Shown here: piece after piece, positions 61,215 through 64,000 of the stretch
Position numbering within the stretch: position 1 is the stretch's first letter
Layout of the letters: each line of letters begins with the position of its first letter
The notes under the pieces: model-generated
Database searches by the model: none
The model's input: the letters and a program-made list of their open reading frames with translations, nothing else
What the model was told of the DNA's origin: nothing
Made by a program: the position numbers and the translations under genes
NCBI RefSeq assembly: GCF_003324565.1
Contig: NZ_QOLA01000001.1
Coordinates: 744,001 to 808,000, forward strand
Source: Streptomyces sp. SDr-06
GTDB lineage: Bacteria; Actinomycetota; Actinomycetes; Streptomycetales; Streptomycetaceae
Length of the DNA: 64,000 bases
Direction: 5' to 3'

Positions 61215-62771
61215 ATGCCCAGCCGCCGTACCGTACTGAAGGGTTCGCTCGCCGCGTCGGCGGGCCTCGCCCTGCCGACCGGGCTCGCCTCGGCACCCGC
61301 CTTCGCCCGCTCCGGCAGGCCGAGCGCCTCCTGGGGTGTGCAGGCCGGTGACATCACCGCCTCCTCCGGTCTGGTCTGGGCACGTTCCGACCGGCCGGCC
61401 CGGATGGTCGTCGAGACGTCCGCGACGGAGTCCTTCCGGCGGGCCCGCCGATGGCAGGGCCCCCTGCTCGGACCGGGCACCGACTTCACCGGTACGACAC
61501 CGCTGCACGGCCTCCCGGCGGGCGAGCAGATCCACTACCGCGTCACCCTGGCCGACCCCGACGACCCGACGCGCAGCGGACAGCCGGTCTGCGGCACCTT
61601 CCGCACCGCCCCCGGCAGCCGCCACGACGACGTGCGGTTCCTGTGGTCCGGGGACATCGCCGGACAGGGCTGGGGCATCAACCCGGACCTCGGCGGCTAC
61701 CGCGTCTACGACGAAATGCGGCGTCTGGACCCGGACTTCTTCCTGTCCAGCGGGGACAACATCTACGCCGACGGCGTGATCCTGCCCAGCGTCACGCTGC
61801 CGGACGGCCGGGTCTGGCGCAACATCACCACCGAGGAGAAGTCGAAGGTCGCGGAGACCCTCGCCGAGTACCGGGGCAACTTCCGCTACAACCTGCTCGA
61901 CGAGAACGTGCGCGCGTTCAACGCCCAGGTGCCCTCCATCGTGCAGTGGGACGACCACGAAGTGCGCAACAACTGGTATCCCGGCCAGATCCTGGACGAC
62001 CCCCGCTACACGGAGAAGAACATCGATGTGCTCGCGGCCCGATCGCGGCGGGCGTTCAGCGAGTACTTCCCGATCTCGTCCCTGGGGACCGGTCCCCGCG
62101 CCGGCCGGGTGCAGCGGGTGCTGCGGCACGGCCCGCTCCTGGACGTGTTCGTGCTCGACATGCGCACGTACCGCGACGCCAACTCGCCCGACCGTCAGCC
62201 CGACGACCGGGTCGGCATCCTGGGCGCCGAGCAACTGCGCTGGCTGAAGCGGGAGTTGGCGGCCTCCCGGGCGGTGTGGAAGGTCATCGCGGCCGACATG
62301 CCGCTCAGCCTGGTCGTCACGGACGGCGCCACCGACTTCGAGGCCGTCTCCCAGGGCGACCCGGGCGCCCCGCTCGGGCGCGAGTTGCAGATCGCCGAGC
62401 TGCTGCGCTTCATCAAGCACCGCCGCGTCACGGGCACCCTGTGGCTCACCGCGGACGTGCACTACACCGCCGCCGAGCACTACGACCCCGCCCGGGCGGC
62501 GTTCAAGGATTTCGCGCCGTTCTGGGAGTTCGTGTCCGGGCCGCTCGCGGCGGGCGGCTTCCCCGCGAACAAGCTGGACGCCACGTTCGGCCCCCGGCAG
62601 GTCTTCGTGCACGCGCCGGCCAGGGCCAACGCCTCTCCCCTGGAGGCTCCGCCGAACTTCGGCGAGATCGAGATCGACGGCGGCTCCGGCGAGCTGACCG
62701 TGCGGCTGCGGGCGCAGGGAGGTTCGGTACTCTTCACCCAGGTGCTGCGGCCCGGCCTCGTGGGCCAGTGA
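61215..62771 (+). CDS. phoD: Tat-exported PhoD-type alkaline phosphatase/phosphodiesterase
   Basis: A 518-aa exported phosphoesterase of the PhoD family, releasing phosphate from phosphodiesters or phosphomonoesters, with Fe/Ca at the active site. The N terminus is a Tat signal (SRRTVLKGSLAASAG, ending AFARSG). An N-terminal PhoD_N region with WGVQAGDITASSGLVWAR is followed by metal and active-site motifs: SGDIAGQGWG, LSSGDNIYADG, QWDDHEVRNNWYPG and TADVHYTAAEHYD. AGGAGGC precedes the ATG. A candidate PHO box upstream suggests control by PhoP at low phosphate. Confidence 0.92.
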   Translation: MPSRRTVLKGSLAASAGLALPTGLASAPAFARSGRPSASWGVQAGDITASSGLVWARSDRPARMVVETSATESFRRARRWQGPLLGPGTDFTGTTPLHGLPAGEQIHYRVTLADPDDPTRSGQPVCGTFRTAPGSRHDDVRFLWSGDIAGQGWGINPDLGGYRVYDEMRRLDPDFFLSSGDNIYADGVILPSVTLPDGRVWRNITTEEKSKVAETLAEYRGNFRYNLLDENVRAFNAQVPSIVQWDDHEVRNNWYPGQILDDPRYTEKNIDVLAARSRRAFSEYFPISSLGTGPRAGRVQRVLRHGPLLDVFVLDMRTYRDANSPDRQPDDRVGILGAEQLRWLKRELAASRAVWKVIAADMPLSLVVTDGATDFEAVSQGDPGAPLGRELQIAELLRFIKHRRVTGTLWLTADVHYTAAEHYDPARAAFKDFAPFWEFVSGPLAAGGFPANKLDATFGPRQVFVHAPARANASPLEAPPNFGEIEIDGGSGELTVRLRAQGGSVLFTQVLRPGLVGQ

Positions 62772-62930
62772 TCCATGGGCCCGATGGCGGGCCGGGCGGG
62801 CCGGGCGGCGGACGCGAACACTCCGCGCCACGCTCGGCAAAAAACAGCCAAAAGAGCATCAGAAGCACACTTAACCCGTCAGTCACAAAGCGTTCGTGAT
62901 CACGCAACACCGTTGAGTCACAGTGATGCC

Positions 62931-64000
62931 ATGACTGATATGCAGGAATCGATCTCCCAGAAGCAGGCCCGCCGCCGTCACCACTGGCGGCGGGACCTCG
63001 TCGAACTCGCCGCGCTCTTCACGGCCGTGGCCGTCGCGGACGGACTCGCGAACCTGGTCGCCCACGGCCCCGACGGGCCCTTCATGCTGATCGCCTCGGC
63101 GGTCGCACTCGTCGCCACGGCGGCCTTCCACACCTGGTGGGCCCGGCGCCACAGCCATGCGCCACCTCTCCAGGACACCGCCGGCCCCGGTGATACCGAC
63201 GGCACGACGACCGGTCCCGGGAGCCGGAACACGCCGCGCGAGACGGCGCTGTGGCGGATGCGGACGACCGTACGGGACGCACCCGGCAGCCTCGCGGCGC
63301 TGTGCACCGCGCTGGCCGGCCACCACGTGGACATCCTCACGCTCCAGACGCACCCGCTCGCCGACGGCACGGTCGACGAGTTCCTGCTGCGTACCCCTGC
63401 CGAGCTCTCAGCCGCCGAACTCTCCCGAGCGGTCTCCCGGGCCGGTGGGCACGACACCTGGACGGAGCGGGCCGACGCCCACGACCTCGTGGACGCGCCG
63501 ACCCGGGTGCTCGGCCTGGCCACCCGCACCGCCCTCGACGCGGCCGAACTCCCCCTCGCGCTGCGCCAGTTGCTCGGCCGCTGCACCATCCACTCGCTGC
63601 CCGCGGTCTCGCTGACCGGCCGGCCCACCGGCGAGACGGCCCCGGTCGAGGGCGTGCTGGAGTCGACCGTCATGCGGCTGCGCGATCCGAGCGGCGGCGT
63701 GATCACCATCGAGCGGCCGCATCTCCCGTTCACCCCGACCGAGTTCGCGCGGGCCCGTGCGCTGGTCGAGCTCGACGCCCGCCTCGGCCCACGCGTCCCG
63801 CGCAGCGAGGACGTCCTGACGCTGCCCGAAGGCAACGAGATCACCGTACGGCGCGCCGACCAGAGCGACCTCGACGCCGCCAAGGCCATGCACGAGCGCT
63901 GCTCCGACCGCACGCTCGGCCTGCGCTACCACGGCCCTGTCGTCGACGCCGACCGCTACCTCGGCCATCTGCTGAGCCCGCGCTTCGGCCGCACCCTCGC
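62931..64000 (+). CDS. ACT-domain GNAT acetyltransferase, N-terminal part
   Basis: The gene runs off the window. The visible 356 residues begin with an Arg/His-rich start, then two hydrophobic segments (LVELAALFTAVAVADGL and FMLIASAVALVATAAF), an ACT-like regulatory domain (VRDAPGSLAALCTALAG to DEFLLRTP), and the beginning of a GNAT catalytic domain (ITVRRADQSDLDAAKAMHERC). Membrane anchors plus ACT plus acetyltransferase is a distinctive actinobacterial arrangement suggesting amino-acid-gated acetylation. Which protein or metabolite is modified is unknown. No clear ribosome binding site precedes the ATG. Confidence 0.8.
   Translation, partial: MTDMQESISQKQARRRHHWRRDLVELAALFTAVAVADGLANLVAHGPDGPFMLIASAVALVATAAFHTWWARRHSHAPPLQDTAGPGDTDGTTTGPGSRNTPRETALWRMRTTVRDAPGSLAALCTALAGHHVDILTLQTHPLADGTVDEFLLRTPAELSAAELSRAVSRAGGHDTWTERADAHDLVDAPTRVLGLATRTALDAAELPLALRQLLGRCTIHSLPAVSLTGRPTGETAPVEGVLESTVMRLRDPSGGVITIERPHLPFTPTEFARARALVELDARLGPRVPRSEDVLTLPEGNEITVRRADQSDLDAAKAMHERCSDRTLGLRYHGPVVDADRYLGHLLSPRFGRTL

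Overview
The window looks like chromosomal DNA of a Streptomyces species or a close relative. Coding sequence is very GC-rich with strong third-position bias. Many starts are GTG or TTG, purine-rich Shine-Dalgarno sites are common, and several -10 hexamers of the TAGRRT type sit only a few bases before a start codon (leaderless transcripts). Characteristic content includes Tat-exported enzymes, an XRE/DUF397/HATPase triad, MurT-GatD, a DUF3516 helicase and GC-rich intergenic repeats. About 62 protein genes are supported, two of them cut by the window edges. I saw no rRNA, tRNA, CRISPR array, transposase or prophage block, so this reads as core chromosome with a few odd single genes.

Layout. 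1-8302: tail of a FAD/Fe-S oxidoreductase; a convergent pair of exported glycan enzymes (GH109-type glycosidase and PNGase A-like amidase); a heterodimeric ABC exporter; and a repeat-rich spacer. 8303-13479: YdjM-like membrane protein, Ski2-like helicase, acyl-CoA thioesterase, glutathione peroxidase and a small membrane protein. 13598-16404: a zinc-ribbon TetR regulator, then an acyl-CoA dehydrogenase divergent from a second TetR gene, with an operator array between them. 16551-21750: peptide deformylase, murT-gatD (lipid II amidation), phosphofructokinase, CtaG-like protein and a 54-aa membrane protein. 21765-27860: Tat-exported PL8 lyase, PlsC acyltransferase, NAD-dependent epimerase and a secreted tripeptidyl aminopeptidase.

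28013-32635 is a complete urease operon on the minus strand in the order ureA-B-C-F-G-D. A copy of a dispersed Streptomyces-type repeat lies between ureF and ureG. 32936-38094 holds an antitoxin without a visible toxin, a second PlsC, a ClpP homologue whose catalytic His is replaced by Gln, a small coupled partner, a c-di-AMP (ydaO-type) riboswitch in front of an NlpC/P60 protein, and a WhiJ-like triad. 38102-42939 is the biotin cluster (bioF divergent from bioB-A-D), followed by a VOC gene coupled to bioD.

43028-51195: methyltransferase, a MacB/FtsX-type ABC pair, an F420-type oxidoreductase, a GNAT enzyme and two overlapping CorC/HlyC-family membrane proteins behind a structured leader. 51250-56868: an orphan phage-type holin, an SGNH hydrolase, a GNAT enzyme, a second deformylase, purB, mug and a gene of unknown function. 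57212-64000: a ROK regulator that has lost its zinc motif, facing a GntR/UTRA regulator with a DasR-like palindrome on its own promoter; an alpha/beta hydrolase under a TetR-type palindrome; a VOC protein; a Tat-exported PhoD phosphatase behind a candidate PHO box; and the start of an ACT-GNAT protein.

The themes that recur are secreted scavenging (glycans, phosphate, peptides), nitrogen and amino-sugar control, cell-wall synthesis and remodelling, and biotin supply. No single novel multigene system stands out. The most unusual items are the His-to-Gln ClpP with its partner gene, the CorC leader, the Cys/His-rich tail on BioB, the asymmetric ABC pair and the orphan holin.
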